64,000 bases of DNA from Micrococcus sp. EYE_212. Lineage in GTDB: Bacteria; Actinomycetota; Actinomycetes; Actinomycetales; Micrococcaceae. The position numbers and the translations under genes were made by a program. The stretch is taken from contig NZ_JAHXOZ010000005.1 of the NCBI RefSeq assembly GCF_023147585.1, positions 89,609-153,608 on the forward strand. Direction: 5' to 3'. Of the stretch, positions 33,780 through 41,290 are shown one piece after another. Under the pieces are notes generated by a model. That model saw nothing but the letters and a program-made list of their open reading frames with translations. It made no database searches and had not been told where the DNA came from. Position 1 is the stretch's first letter. Every line of letters begins with the position of its first letter.

Positions 33780-35058
33780 GTGCGTCGTAGGCCAGGAAGC
33801 CCGGCTGCCGCCGCATCAGCACGCTCACGCCCACCACGCACAGCACGCCGCCGGCCACGAGGGTGAGCCCCTCCCCGAGGAGGGTCGAGGCGCCGCCCGT
33901 GATCATCTCGCCGACGCGGGGGCCCCCGGCCACGACCACCACGAACACGCCCTGCAGCCGCCCGCGCAGCCGGTCCGGCGTCGCGGCCTGCAGGATGGTG
34001 CTGCGGAAGACGCCCGAGACCGAGTCCGCCGCGCCGGCCACCGCCATGCACGCCACGCACAGCGCCATCGCGAGACCGAGGCGCGGGTCGCCCTCGGGCA
34101 TCGAGCGCGCCCACCACACGACGCCGCCGAATGCGGCCACGGCGGCTCCCCACGCGCAGATCGAGAGGTAGACGCCCCAGCCCTGCGCCGTGACACGCGT
34201 GAAGGAGCCGGAGAACAGGCCGGCGAGGAACGCGCCGGCGGCCATCGCGGCCAGCAGGATGCCGACGGCGGACTCGCCGCCGCCCAGGACCACGCCGCCG
34301 ATCGCGGGCAGCAGGGCGCGTGGGAATGCGGTGGCCATGGCCACGATGTCCGCGAGGAACGTCATGCGCAGGGTGGGCCGGGAGGCGAGGAAACGGAGCC
34401 CCTCGACCACCGAGCCCAGCCCCACGCGCCCCGTCGGCGCGGCCTCGCCCTCCTCGCGCGCGGGCGGCAGCGGGGGAAGGCGCCACAGGGCGTAGAGCGC
34501 GGCGAGGAACGTGACCACGTCGATCGAGTACGTCCACGCGTACCCGGCGGTGGCCACGAGGACTCCGCCGAGCACCGGGCCCACCATCATGGCCACGGAG
34601 AAGGTCATCATGGTCAGGGCGTTGGCGGCGGGCAGCAGCTTCAGCCCCACGAGCGCGGGGACGATGGCGCCGCGCGTGGGCTGGTTGATGCCGGAGGCCC
34701 CGGAGTGCACGGCCACGAGGGCGTAGAGCAGGGGCACGGACTCGGTCCCCGCCCACGCGTGCGCCGCGATGCCCACGGTCGTCGCCCACATGACGGCGGA
34801 GGAGCACAGCGCCACGGTGCGGCGGTCGTGGCGGTCTGCCACGGCGCCCCCGTACAGGCCCGCGACGACGAGCGGCACGAGCGCCGCCAGTCCCAGCAGG
34901 CCCACCGCGAAGGACGAGCCGGTCAGCGCGAAGACCTCGAGGGACACCGCCATGAGCGTGAGCTGGGTGCCCACGGAGGAGAGCAGGTTGCCCACCCACA
35001 GCCGCCGGTAGGCGGGCGAGACCTTCAGCGGCGTGAGGTCGGCGAGGAGGCGGGGCAC
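33763..35058 (-). CDS. MFS transporter, EntS/MFS_3-like
   Basis: A 431-residue major facilitator with twelve predicted helices. Motif A after helix 2 reads GGAVADRHDRRTVALCS; FRSTILQAATPDRLRGRLQG is the matching loop in the second half typical of the EntS/MFS_3 branch. Exporters of this branch move siderophores or drugs; the cargo here is unknown. GTG 35058 is six bases after TACTCT, indicating a leaderless transcript and excluding the upstream in-frame extension. Confidence 0.87.
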   Translation of the reverse strand: MPRLLADLTPLKVSPAYRRLWVGNLLSSVGTQLTLMAVSLEVFALTGSSFAVGLLGLAALVPLVVAGLYGGAVADRHDRRTVALCSSAVMWATTVGIAAHAWAGTESVPLLYALVAVHSGASGINQPTRGAIVPALVGLKLLPAANALTMMTFSVAMMVGPVLGGVLVATAGYAWTYSIDVVTFLAALYALWRLPPLPPAREEGEAAPTGRVGLGSVVEGLRFLASRPTLRMTFLADIVAMATAFPRALLPAIGGVVLGGGESAVGILLAAMAAGAFLAGLFSGSFTRVTAQGWGVYLSICAWGAAVAAFGGVVWWARSMPEGDPRLGLAMALCVACMAVAGAADSVSGVFRSTILQAATPDRLRGRLQGVFVVVVAGGPRVGEMITGGASTLLGEGLTLVAGGVLCVVGVSVLMRRQPGFLAYDARNPTP

Positions 35059-35064
35059 CGGGCC

Positions 35065-35070
35065 AGAGTA
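35065..35070 (-). promoter_or_regulatory. Leaderless -10 box of the MFS gene
   Basis: TACTCT read leftward, six bases, then GTG 35058. Confidence 0.6.
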
Positions 35071-35084
35071 GCCGCCCCCGCACA

Positions 35085-35125
35085 CCACGACGGCGGGCAC
35101 CCGCGGTGGGTGCCCGCCGTCGTGG
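35085..35125 (-). terminator. Hairpin after the ferredoxin reductase gene
   Basis: Eighteen-bp perfect arms (35085-35102 and 35108-35125, beginning CCACGACGGCGGGCACCC) with a 5-base loop, 20 bases after the stop. Confidence 0.75.
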
Positions 35126-35144
35126 TCGGGTCAGGTCGGGAGGA

Positions 35145-36545
35145 TCACTCCCCGCGGCTGATGCGCGTCATCTCGTCGCGGTCCACGACCTTGACGCGCT
35201 CGCGGGCCACCGGACCGGCCTCGGTGGCCGCCGCGCCGAGGGACTTCTCGTGCGCGTCGAGGGCGTGCCAGCCCTCCCACGTGGTCACGGGGACGCCGCG
35301 CTCGGCGAGCAGCGCGAGCACCGCGTCCTCGGACGGGTCCTCGGCGGTCCAGAGGGCGTCCACGTCCTCGATCAGGTGCTGGATGGTCTCGAGCGAGTCG
35401 CCCTTCGTATGGCCGATCAGGCCCACGGGGCCGCGCTTGATCCAGCCTGAGGCGTAGAGCCCCGGCACGGCATTCCCGTCCGCGTCGAGCACGCGGCCCT
35501 CGGCGTTCGGGATGACGCCGCGGGCGTCGTCGAACTCCACGCCGTCCACGGGCGAGCCGAAGTAGCCCACCGCGCGGTAGACGGCCTGCACGGGGTAGTC
35601 CGCGGTCTCCTCGGTCGGGCGGACCCCGCCCTCCCCGTCCAGCTCCATGCGGCGCATGCGCAGACCGTCGAGGCGGCCGTCGCCGTCGGCGTCGAGGAAC
35701 GCCTCCGGGGCCTGGAGGAAGTGCAGGTGGAGGCGGCGGGAGGCCTGCTCCGTGCGGTCCTCCTGCTCCATGAGCCAGTTGGTGAGCGTGCCCACCATGG
35801 TGCGCACCTGGTTGTTCTCCGCGATCGCCTTCTCCGAGCCGGCGTCGAAGTCGAAGTCCTCCTCGTAGAGCACGATGTCCACGTCGCGGGAGTGGGCCAG
35901 CTCGCGCAGCTCCAGCGGGGTGAACTTCACCTGCGCCGGGCCGCGGCGGCCGAAGACGTGCACGTCCGTGACCGGCGAGGACGTGAGCGCGCGGTACACG
36001 TTCTCGGGGATCTCCGTGACCAGGAGGTCGTCGGCGTGCTTGGAGAGGATGCGGGCCACGTCCAGGGCCACGTTGCCGTTGCCGATCACCGCGACCTCGG
36101 TCGCGTCCATCGGCCACTCTCGCGGCACGTCCGGGTGGCCGTCGTACCAGCTCGCGAAGTCGGCGCCGCCGAACGAGCCCTCGAGCTCCACGCCGGGCAC
36201 GTCCAGGCTCGCGTCGCGCACCGCGCCGGTGGAGAACACCACGGCGTCGTAGTGGCGGCGCAGGTCCTCGAGGGTGAGGTCCGTCCCGTAGTCCACGTTG
36301 CCGAGGAAGCGGATGTCGCCGCGGTCCATGACCTTGTGCAGGGCGGTGATGATGCCCTTGATGCGCGGGTGGTCCGGGGCCACGCCGTAGCGGATGAGGC
36401 CGAAGGGGGCCGGGTAGCGGTCGAAGAGGTCGATGCTGACCTGGAAGTCCCGCTCCTCCTTGGTCAGGATGTCCGCCGTGTAGACGCCGGCAGGGCCGGC
36501 TCCCACGATGGCGATGCGCAGCGGGCGGTCAGGGCGTTCGGTCAC
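35145..36545 (-). CDS. fprA: Ferredoxin/flavodoxin-NADP reductase, FprA type
   Basis: A 466-residue adrenodoxin-reductase-like flavoenzyme passing electrons between NADPH and ferredoxin. FAD site RIAIVGAGPAGVYTADIL at residues 10-27, RYPAPFGLIRYGVAPDHPRI, NADP site VAVIGNGNVALDVARIL near residue 150, and the C-terminal GLYASGWIKRGPVGLIGHTK. GTG 36545 follows GGAAGGACC. A TAGACT box (36634-36639, leftward) gives a leader of about 80 bases. The electron acceptor partner is not encoded nearby. Confidence 0.94.
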   Translation of the reverse strand: MTERPDRPLRIAIVGAGPAGVYTADILTKEERDFQVSIDLFDRYPAPFGLIRYGVAPDHPRIKGIITALHKVMDRGDIRFLGNVDYGTDLTLEDLRRHYDAVVFSTGAVRDASLDVPGVELEGSFGGADFASWYDGHPDVPREWPMDATEVAVIGNGNVALDVARILSKHADDLLVTEIPENVYRALTSSPVTDVHVFGRRGPAQVKFTPLELRELAHSRDVDIVLYEEDFDFDAGSEKAIAENNQVRTMVGTLTNWLMEQEDRTEQASRRLHLHFLQAPEAFLDADGDGRLDGLRMRRMELDGEGGVRPTEETADYPVQAVYRAVGYFGSPVDGVEFDDARGVIPNAEGRVLDADGNAVPGLYASGWIKRGPVGLIGHTKGDSLETIQHLIEDVDALWTAEDPSEDAVLALLAERGVPVTTWEGWHALDAHEKSLGAAATEAGPVARERVKVVDRDEMTRISRGE

Positions 36546-36633
36546 GTCGGGGTGGTCCTTCCGGAAGACGACGGCGGCGCCCGCGTCAGGCCCGCGGGCG
36601 GGCCGGCGCGCGGCGCGCGGGGATCGACCTCCC

Positions 36634-36639
36634 AGTCTA
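36634..36639 (-). promoter_or_regulatory. Putative -10 box of fprA
   Basis: TAGACT read leftward in the 176-bp divergent gap to rarD. Confidence 0.45.
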
Positions 36640-36709
36640 CCGGCGGGGCGGCGGCCGCCCGGGTGAGCCCCCTCACGACCCCGCTCCCGCCGCGACGGGG
36701 GGGCGGCCC

Positions 36710-36715
36710 TACAGT
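36710..36715 (+). promoter_or_regulatory. Leaderless -10 box of rarD
   Basis: TACAGT, six bases, then GTG 36722. Confidence 0.65.
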
Positions 36716-36721
36716 GGTCCG

Positions 36722-37702
36722 GTGACCGCCTCCTCGCCCTCCGCCCCGGACACGGGCGCCCTGCCCACGGTGGACCCGGCCGCCGCCAACGACTCCCGCG
36801 GCCTCGCCCTGGGGTTCACGGCCTACCTCCTGTGGGGCGGGATGCCGCTCTACATGGCCGCCACCGCCCCGGCCGGCGCCGTGGAGATCGTGGTGGTCCG
36901 CATCGGCTTCGCCCTCGTGTTCTGCCTCCTGCTGCTGACCGCCATGCGGCGGCTGCCCGAGCTGCGCACCGCCCTGTCCTCCCCGGCCCGCTGGGGCACC
37001 ACGGCGCTCGCCGCCGGCGTGATCGGCGTGAACTGGCTCGTCTACGCGGCCAGCGTGATGAGCGGGAACGTGCTGCAGGCCTCGCTCGGGTACTTCATGA
37101 ACCCGCTCGTCAACGTGCTCCTCGGCGTGCTGTTCCTGGGCGAGCGCCTGCGCCGGCTCCAATGGGTCGCCGTGGGGATCGCCGTGCTCGCCGTCGCCGT
37201 GATGACGGCGGCCCTCGGCGCCGTCCCCTGGCTCGCCCTGGTGCTGGCGTTCTCGTTCGGCCTGTACGGCTTCGTGAAGAAGCGCTTCCCCGTGCCGGTG
37301 CACGCGGTGACCACCATGACGGCGGAGACCGTGGTACTCCTGCCCGTGTTCGCGGTGGGCTCGGTCCTGCTGCTCCAGGCCGGGCTGCTGACCACGGTGA
37401 CCCAGGGCCCGGGGCACTTCTGGCTCATGGCCGGCCTGGGCGTCCTGACGGCCGTCCCCCTCATCCTCTTCTCCTCGGCGGCGAAGTCGCTCTCCCTCAC
37501 CACGCTCGGGATGCTGCAGTACATCGCGCCCATCCTGCAGTTCCTGGCCGCCGTGACGGTGCTCGGCGAGCACATGCCGCTCCCCCGGTGGATCGGGTTC
37601 GGGCTGATCTGGCTCTCCCTGATCGTGTTCACGGTGGACCAGCTGCACCGCTCGCGCCTGCAGCGTCGGGCTGCCCGGGCCGCCGTCGGGAACCGCCCCT
37701 AG
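36722..37702 (+). CDS. rarD: EamA-family transporter, RarD type
   Basis: A 326-residue ten-helix membrane protein with the RarD opening GLALGFTAYLLWGGMPLYMA and conserved VIGVNWLVYAASVMSGNVLQ then ASLGYFMNPLVNVLLGVLFL, and a late MLQYIAPILQFLAAVTVLGE. RarD proteins belong to the drug/metabolite superfamily; the substrate is not established. The gene is leaderless. Its TAG stop forms the start of the next gene's -10 box. Confidence 0.92.
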   Translation: MTASSPSAPDTGALPTVDPAAANDSRGLALGFTAYLLWGGMPLYMAATAPAGAVEIVVVRIGFALVFCLLLLTAMRRLPELRTALSSPARWGTTALAAGVIGVNWLVYAASVMSGNVLQASLGYFMNPLVNVLLGVLFLGERLRRLQWVAVGIAVLAVAVMTAALGAVPWLALVLAFSFGLYGFVKKRFPVPVHAVTTMTAETVVLLPVFAVGSVLLLQAGLLTTVTQGPGHFWLMAGLGVLTAVPLILFSSAAKSLSLTTLGMLQYIAPILQFLAAVTVLGEHMPLPRWIGFGLIWLSLIVFTVDQLHRSRLQRRAARAAVGNRP

Positions 37703-37705
37703 ACT
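37700..37705 (+). promoter_or_regulatory. Leaderless -10 box overlapping the rarD stop codon
   Basis: TAGACT begins with the rarD TAG stop; six bases later is ATG 37712. Confidence 0.65.
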
Positions 37706-37711
37706 GGCCCC

Positions 37712-38218
37712 ATGCCCGCCAAGCCCCCCGCACCCGTGTACCTGCCCGCGTTCCAGCAGCTCGTCCCGGACCTGCTCGGGGAGCCCTGGGCCGCCGACGA
37801 CGGCCTCTCCCCGCGGGAGATCGAGGAGCGCCTGCCCTCCGCCCCCGCCGCGGAGCAGCTGGGCGACGCCTTCGTCCTGCCCGCCGCGCTGCGCGAGTTC
37901 TACCTCGCCCTGGGCAACTGCGGCGACCTGCTCGAGACGGCCCACTACTTCTGGGATCCGGACGACCTCGAGGCCCGCGACGGCTACCTCATGTTCCTCG
38001 AGGACGAGGACGAGACCGTGGTGTGGGGCCTGCCCGTGGCCAACCTGACCCTGCCGGACCCCCTCGTGTGGCGCCGGTCTGCGGGGGCCGAGGCCGAGGA
38101 GGGCGCCTGGGAGGACGAGGGCGGCACCTTCAGCGAGTTCGTGCTCGACCTGCTGGCGTGGACCTTCGAGGACCCGGGGGACGAGGACGACGGCGCGGAG
38201 CGGGGCGTGGCCCGATGA
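37712..38218 (+). CDS. SUKH/SMI1-like hypothetical protein
   Basis: A 168-residue acidic protein. LPAALREFYLALGNCGDLLE resembles the conserved helix of SMI1/KNR4 (SUKH) folds, followed by tryptophan/acid-rich strands (YLMFLEDEDETVVWGLPV) and an acidic tail. Some SUKH proteins are toxin-immunity proteins, but no toxin gene is near. It overlaps the HIT gene by four bases (ATGA). Family assignment is tentative. Confidence 0.65.
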   Translation: MPAKPPAPVYLPAFQQLVPDLLGEPWAADDGLSPREIEERLPSAPAAEQLGDAFVLPAALREFYLALGNCGDLLETAHYFWDPDDLEARDGYLMFLEDEDETVVWGLPVANLTLPDPLVWRRSAGAEAEEGAWEDEGGTFSEFVLDLLAWTFEDPGDEDDGAERGVAR

Positions 38219-38739
38219 GCGGGCCCGAGGACACCACGCGAGGCGGCGCCCCCGCCCTGCGCTCGCACGCCCCCGAGGGGTACGCCTGCCCGTTCTGCGG
38301 GCTCGTGGCCGGGAACGTGGCGGACCCGGGCAACCGCTGCGAGCTCGGGGACACCGTCTACCAGGACGAGGACCTCCTCGTGCTGATCGCGTGCGACGGC
38401 TTCGGCGAGCACGAGGGGCACGCCATGGTGTGCCCCGCCGCGCACCACGAGAACCTCTACGAGCTGCCCTCCCGCGTGCTTCAGCGGATCGCCCTCATGG
38501 AGAAGCAGGTGGCGCTGGCCATGAAGGCGGCCTGGAGCCCGGACGGGATCTCCACGCGCCAGCACAACGAGCCCGCCGGCAACCAGCACGTGTGGCACTA
38601 CCACCTGCACGTCTTCCCCCGCTACGAGGGCGACCTGCTCTACCGGCAGCTGCGCCACGCCGTCGCCCCCGAGGTCCGGGAGCGCAAGGCCCGGGAGCTG
38701 GCCGCCGCACTCGACCCCGCGCCGACGTTCCTCGACTGA
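38215..38739 (+). CDS. HIT-domain protein
   Basis: A 174-residue histidine-triad protein; the family hydrolyses or transfers nucleotides from substrates such as adenylylated amines or dinucleotide polyphosphates. The triad is NQHVWHYHLHVFPRYEG. An N-terminal YACPFCGLVAGNV carries a CxxC pair that may bind zinc with later residues. ATG 38215 overlaps the upstream stop. Specific substrate is unknown. Confidence 0.88.
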   Translation: MSGPEDTTRGGAPALRSHAPEGYACPFCGLVAGNVADPGNRCELGDTVYQDEDLLVLIACDGFGEHEGHAMVCPAAHHENLYELPSRVLQRIALMEKQVALAMKAAWSPDGISTRQHNEPAGNQHVWHYHLHVFPRYEGDLLYRQLRHAVAPEVRERKARELAAALDPAPTFLD

Positions 38740-38822
38740 GGCTCGTCGGGCCGCCGCCGGAGCAGCCCGTCATCCCCGGGCGGCTCGCCGACCGGGACCT
38801 GCCGGCCCGGCCCGGCCCGGCG

Positions 38823-39890
38823 TCAGCTCGCGCGGTCCACCACGTAGTCGGCGAACCCCGCGAGGGACTCCTTCACCACGGAGTCCGGCAGGGGAGCCAG
38901 CGCGGCCTTGGCCTGGTCCGCCCAGTCGTGCGTCGTCTCCCACGCCCGCGTGAACGCGGGGTGTGCCACCAGCGCGGCGACGGCGGCGCCCAGCTGAGCG
39001 TCGTCGTCGAGGGGGCCGTCCACGAGCTCCTTCACACGGCGGGCCTCGGCGGCCTCGGCCGCGTCCTCGGACGCCGCGGCGCGGTCCAGCAGCAGCGTGC
39101 TCAGGGTGGCCACGCGCTCACGCAGGTCCGTGCCGGGGGTCTTGCCGAGAGCCTCGGCGGTGCTGGTGAGGTCCAGCAGGTCGTCGGCGAGCTGGAAGGC
39201 CAGGCCCACCTTCTCCCCGTACTCCCCCATCACCGCGACGGCGGACTCGTCCGCCCCGCCGAGCAGCGCGCCGAGCACGCCCGATGCCGCGATGAGCGAG
39301 CCGGTCTTGCCGCCGAGCACCCGGTAGTAGTGCTCGATGGGGTCCTGGCCGGCGGACGGGCCGCGGGTCTCCCACAGCTGCCCCTGCACGAGACGCTCGA
39401 AGGTCTCCGCCTGGATTCGCACCGCGCGCGGTCCGAGCTCGCTCATGAGCTGGGAGGCGCGCGCGAAGATCAGGTCGCCCGCCAGGATGGCCGCCGCGTT
39501 GCCCCACAGCCGGTGCGCGGCGGGCGCGCCGCGGCGCACGGCCGCCTCGTCCATCACGTCGTCGTGGTACAGGGTGGCCAGGTGCGTCAGCTCCATCACG
39601 ACGGCGGCCTGGCGCGCCTGCGCGCCCACGGGCGCCACCTGCCCGGAGGCCAGCTCCGGATCGCCCAGCAGCGCGGCGAGCACCGTGAGCACGGGACGCA
39701 CGCGCTTGCCGCCGGCGGCCAGCAGGTGGGCCGTGGCGGTCCGCGAGAACTCGTCGTCGAAGGCGAGCGCCTCCTCCAGCTGCGCCTCCACCTGCTCGAG
39801 GGCCGACAGCACGGTCTCCAGCACGCGGCCGTGCTCGGCCAGGTGCTCGAATCCGGGGGGCAGGGCGATGCCGACGTGGTCAGTGCTCAC
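38823..39890 (-). CDS. Long-chain polyprenyl diphosphate synthase (menaquinone side chain)
   Basis: A 355-residue trans-prenyltransferase with both aspartate-rich motifs, LYHDDVMDEAAVRRG and QLADDLLDLTSTAEALGKTP, plus GGKRVRPVLTVLAALLG. It makes the isoprenoid tail for menaquinone, here suggested by its overlap with menJ and menD. Chain length cannot be fixed by eye; C40 would match the MK-8 of Micrococcus. GTG 39890 overlaps the menJ stop by four bases (GTGA) and also lies six bases after a TAGGCT box, so it may be both coupled and separately promoted. Confidence 0.92.
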   Translation of the reverse strand: MSTDHVGIALPPGFEHLAEHGRVLETVLSALEQVEAQLEEALAFDDEFSRTATAHLLAAGGKRVRPVLTVLAALLGDPELASGQVAPVGAQARQAAVVMELTHLATLYHDDVMDEAAVRRGAPAAHRLWGNAAAILAGDLIFARASQLMSELGPRAVRIQAETFERLVQGQLWETRGPSAGQDPIEHYYRVLGGKTGSLIAASGVLGALLGGADESAVAVMGEYGEKVGLAFQLADDLLDLTSTAEALGKTPGTDLRERVATLSTLLLDRAAASEDAAEAAEARRVKELVDGPLDDDAQLGAAVAALVAHPAFTRAWETTHDWADQAKAALAPLPDSVVKESLAGFADYVVDRAS

Positions 39891-41290
39891 CCGGCCAGCC
39901 TACCCAACCGCGGGTCGTCCGCCGTGGTGAGCGACGGGGTGGCCGCCTCGAGGAGGCGGACGGCACGGTCGACGACGTCGCCTCCCTCCGCGTCCACCGT
40001 GTTGCCCATGACCTTGACCACGGCACGCAGCAGCGGAGGGACGGCCATGCCCGTGCCGAGCGCGGCGCGCATCACGCGCGGGTCGCCGATCAGGCGGGCG
40101 AAGCGGGCGCCGAGGGCGAAGTGGCGGCCCCACAGGTGCTGCGTGAGCACGGGGTAGCGGGCCAGCACGCTGTCCGCACCGACGGCGCTGCCCGCCGCGA
40201 GCGCCTCCACCGCCAGGTCCGCGGCGTGGCGGGCGGCCTCCATCGCGAAGCCGATGCCCTCTCCGTTGAACGGGGAGACCATGCCGGCGGCGTCGCCCAC
40301 GAGCAGCAGCCCGGGCACGTGCTGGGGCGTGCGGTTGAAGGCCATCGGCAGGGCCGCACCGAGGATCTTCGAGGACCGGGTCTCCTCCGAGATCCCCCAG
40401 TCCTCGGTCAGCGCGCCGGACCACGAGGTCAGCAGGCCGCGGTAGTCCAGCGTCCCGAACAGGGGCGAGGTGTCGAGGATGCCCAGCCCCACGTTCACCG
40501 TGCCGTCGGCGAGCGGGAAGAGCCAGCCGTAGCCGGGCAGCGGATTCCCCTGCTCGTCCGGCAGGCGCAGCCAGGACTCCATCCACTCCCCCCGGTCCCC
40601 CGGCAGGGCGGGGGCGGCGCCTCCCACGGCCGCGCCGGCCGTGTAGTACGCGCGGACGGCCACGCCCATGGGGCGGTCCTCGCGCCGGTGCAGGCCCGCG
40701 GAGACGGCCGCACGGGCCGAGACGCCGTCGCACGAGAGCACGATCGGGGCGTGCCAGGTGACGCTCTCCCCGATCTTGCGGCCGTTCTCCCCGATCAGCT
40801 CGGCGCTCAGCCCGTCGACGCGTCCGGCGTCGTCCCGGGTGACGCCTGTGACGGCGTGGCGCTCGAGAACGGTGGCACCGCGCTCTCGGGCGAGGTCCAC
40901 GAGGATGGCGTCGAAGTCCCGGCGGGTGCGCGTCAGGGCGTAGTCCGGCCACGTCTGCGTGCTCGGCCACGGCACGTCCACCCCGCGCCGGCCCGCACGC
41001 AGGCGCAGGCCCCGGATGCGCTGCCAGCCGCCGTCGTCGCCGGCCTCCCCGCGGTGGGGCACGCCGAGCAGCTGCAGCTCGCGGACGGCCTGCGGAGTGA
41101 GGCCGTCGCCGCACACCTTCTCGCGAGGGTGCGCGGACTTCTCCAGCACCACCACGTCCAGGCCCGCGGCGGCCAGGTGCGCGGCGGCGGTGGCCCCGGC
41201 GGGGCCGCCGCCGGAGATGAGCACGTCCGCGCGGCGGGGCCGATCGGCGGCGCCCGTGGCGGACGACGGGCGCGGGGTCTCTGCGGTCAT
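39887..41290 (-). CDS. menJ: FAD-dependent geranylgeranyl-reductase-family enzyme, probable menaquinone reductase
   Basis: A 467-residue flavoprotein: ADVLISGGGPAGATAAAHLA then VVVLEKSAHPREKVCGDGLT at the FAD site and LLVGDAAGMVSPFNGEGIGF for the second FAD motif. The family reduces isoprenoid double bonds; MenJ saturates one unit of the menaquinone tail in mycobacteria. The operon position between menD and the polyprenyl synthase supports that role here, giving a dihydro-menaquinone. ATG 41290 overlaps the menD stop (ATGA). Confidence 0.9.
   Translation of the reverse strand: MTAETPRPSSATGAADRPRRADVLISGGGPAGATAAAHLAAAGLDVVVLEKSAHPREKVCGDGLTPQAVRELQLLGVPHRGEAGDDGGWQRIRGLRLRAGRRGVDVPWPSTQTWPDYALTRTRRDFDAILVDLARERGATVLERHAVTGVTRDDAGRVDGLSAELIGENGRKIGESVTWHAPIVLSCDGVSARAAVSAGLHRREDRPMGVAVRAYYTAGAAVGGAAPALPGDRGEWMESWLRLPDEQGNPLPGYGWLFPLADGTVNVGLGILDTSPLFGTLDYRGLLTSWSGALTEDWGISEETRSSKILGAALPMAFNRTPQHVPGLLLVGDAAGMVSPFNGEGIGFAMEAARHAADLAVEALAAGSAVGADSVLARYPVLTQHLWGRHFALGARFARLIGDPRVMRAALGTGMAVPPLLRAVVKVMGNTVDAEGGDVVDRAVRLLEAATPSLTTADDPRLGRLAG
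39897..39902 (-). promoter_or_regulatory. Internal leaderless -10 box before the polyprenyl synthase
   Basis: TAGGCT read leftward within the last codons of menJ, six bases before GTG 39890. Confidence 0.55.
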
